Source of the DNA: Streptomyces mutabilis
GTDB taxonomy: Bacteria; Actinomycetota; Actinomycetes; Streptomycetales; Streptomycetaceae
Length of the DNA: 64,000 nucleotides
Direction: 5' to 3'
Assembly (NCBI RefSeq): GCF_014649815.1
Contig: NZ_BMTT01000001.1
Coordinates: 124,001 to 188,000 of the forward strand
Part shown: one piece after another, positions 63,517 through 64,000 of the stretch
Numbering within the stretch: the stretch's first letter is position 1
Layout of the letters: each line of letters opens with the position of its first letter
Notes under the pieces: generated by a model
The model's database searches: none
Told to the model about the DNA's origin: nothing
The model's input: the letters and a program-made list of their open reading frames with translations, nothing else
Position numbers and translations under genes: made by a program

Positions 63517-63998
63517 CAGGTGCTCTCCGTTTCACGGGCACGTCCGGCGTCCCCGTAGAAGCTGATCTTCCGGTCGAGTACGGCGAGGGTGTCCTGGAGT
63601 TCGGCGATCCGCGCCAGCACGTCGCGGCGCGTGGACTCCAGCAGTTGTCGCCGGTCGGGGTAGGTGCTCTCGCCCTCGCGCACCAGTTCGGCGTAGCGCA
63701 CCATGTCGGCGACCGGCATGCCGGTCATGCGGAGCTTGCCGACGAAGTCGAGCCAGTCCAGGTCGCGGTTGCTGTAACGGCGCTGCCCGGTGTGCGAGCG
63801 GTCGATGTGGGACATCAGACCGATCCGCTCGTACCAGCGCAGGGTGTGGGCCGTCAGCCCGGTGAAGGCGACGACCTCGCTGATGGTGTAGCGGTCCTGC
63901 CCGTCGGGGCGCGGGTGACGCCGGGGCGGGGCGGAGCAGATGTCCGTGCTGGTGGCGTTCCGCGCGAGGGTCCCGGCCGTGGTCTGCATCACCGTCAT
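63516..63998 (-). CDS. MerR-family regulator of the aldo/keto reductase
   Basis: Encodes 160 aa. Winged HTH: YTISEVVAFTGLTAHTLRWY then ERIGLMSHIDRS and RRYSNRDLDWLDFVGKLRM (~36-92), then the coiled dimer helix. There is no Cys cluster for metal in the C-terminus, so it is probably not a metal sensor. The ATG at 63998 is two bases from the window edge, so the start could be further upstream. Confidence 0.88.
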   Translation of the reverse strand: MTVMQTTAGTLARNATSTDICSAPPRRHPRPDGQDRYTISEVVAFTGLTAHTLRWYERIGLMSHIDRSHTGQRRYSNRDLDWLDFVGKLRMTGMPVADMVRYAELVREGESTYPDRRQLLESTRRDVLARIAELQDTLAVLDRKISFYGDAGRARETEST

Positions 63999-64000
63999 GT

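Noticed and set aside
60305..63541. 1078-codon minus-strand frame opposite the DUF1023 and DUF4429 genes
   Set aside because: Arg/Gly/Pro/His-rich shadow; both plus-strand genes have clear domains and the AKR gene lies in another frame.

Overview
The window is a contiguous 64 kb piece of a high-GC actinobacterial chromosome, almost certainly Streptomyces. Reasons: very high GC in third codon positions, frequent GTG/TTG starts, tight 1-4 nt overlaps between operon genes, and Streptomyces-typical families (SCO2322-like protein, the HTH/DUF397/ATPase triad, several TerD paralogs, DUF3052 beside aceE). From memory, the order from the SCO2322-like gene to the TerD pair and aceE resembles the S. 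coelicolor SCO2310-SCO2390 region. I could not run an alignment. No insertion sequence, prophage, CRISPR array or rRNA is visible. One tRNA-Val(TAC) is present.

Layout. 0-3 kb: a partial methyltransferase, a membrane-anchored cell-wall amidase and two small membrane proteins. 3-7 kb: a KstR-like TetR regulator faces a minus-strand operon of glycosyltransferase, methyltransferase and alpha/alpha-toroid protein, with a perfect KstR-type operator between them. 7-12.9 kb: a cobalamin riboswitch heads an overlapping five-gene operon of secreted alpha/alpha-barrel protein, SCO2322-like protein, EcfT, fused EcfA-EcfA' and an S component, a probable B12 or corrinoid uptake system. 13-17 kb: a GlxA-type regulator, two isochorismatase-fold hydrolases (one cytosolic, one a lipoprotein) and a Tat-exported unknown protein. 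17-18.6 kb: an abaA/whiJ-like signalling triad. 18.6-25.2 kb: two large polytopic membrane proteins, a ProP-like MFS transporter and an O-methyltransferase.

25-42 kb holds mostly small housekeeping or hypothetical genes: FHA protein, DUF1992, acetyltransferases, HAD phosphatase, GDT1-type Mn/Ca transporter behind a yybP-ykoY-type riboswitch, secreted HNH nuclease, PhoD-like phosphatase, DoxX behind an iron box, two DedA proteins, the tRNA, a DUF4097 lipoprotein and an FmdB zinc ribbon. Three decayed loci occur: a DHA2 transporter remnant (28.1-28.4 kb), a frameshifted histidine kinase with a truncated response regulator (40.7-41.9 kb) and, further on, a frameshifted small membrane protein (57.4-57.6 kb).

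42.8-52.1 kb is a Ter stress-response region. A predicted biosynthetic operon (CitE-like aldolase, four-domain double phosphoribosyltransferase/PELOTA protein, HAD phosphatase) sits beside a TerD with a Pro/Gly/Tyr-rich tail, a TerA-like protein, a TerC-like DUF475 membrane protein and two tandem TerD proteins. An AhpE-type peroxiredoxin follows. 52.8-64 kb: DUF3052, aceE (homodimeric pyruvate dehydrogenase E1), a voltage-gated-type K+ channel, a DHA2 efflux pump with divergent TetR regulator, a DUF1023 alpha/beta hydrolase, a DUF4429/SHOCT protein, and a MerR regulator with an aldo/keto reductase.
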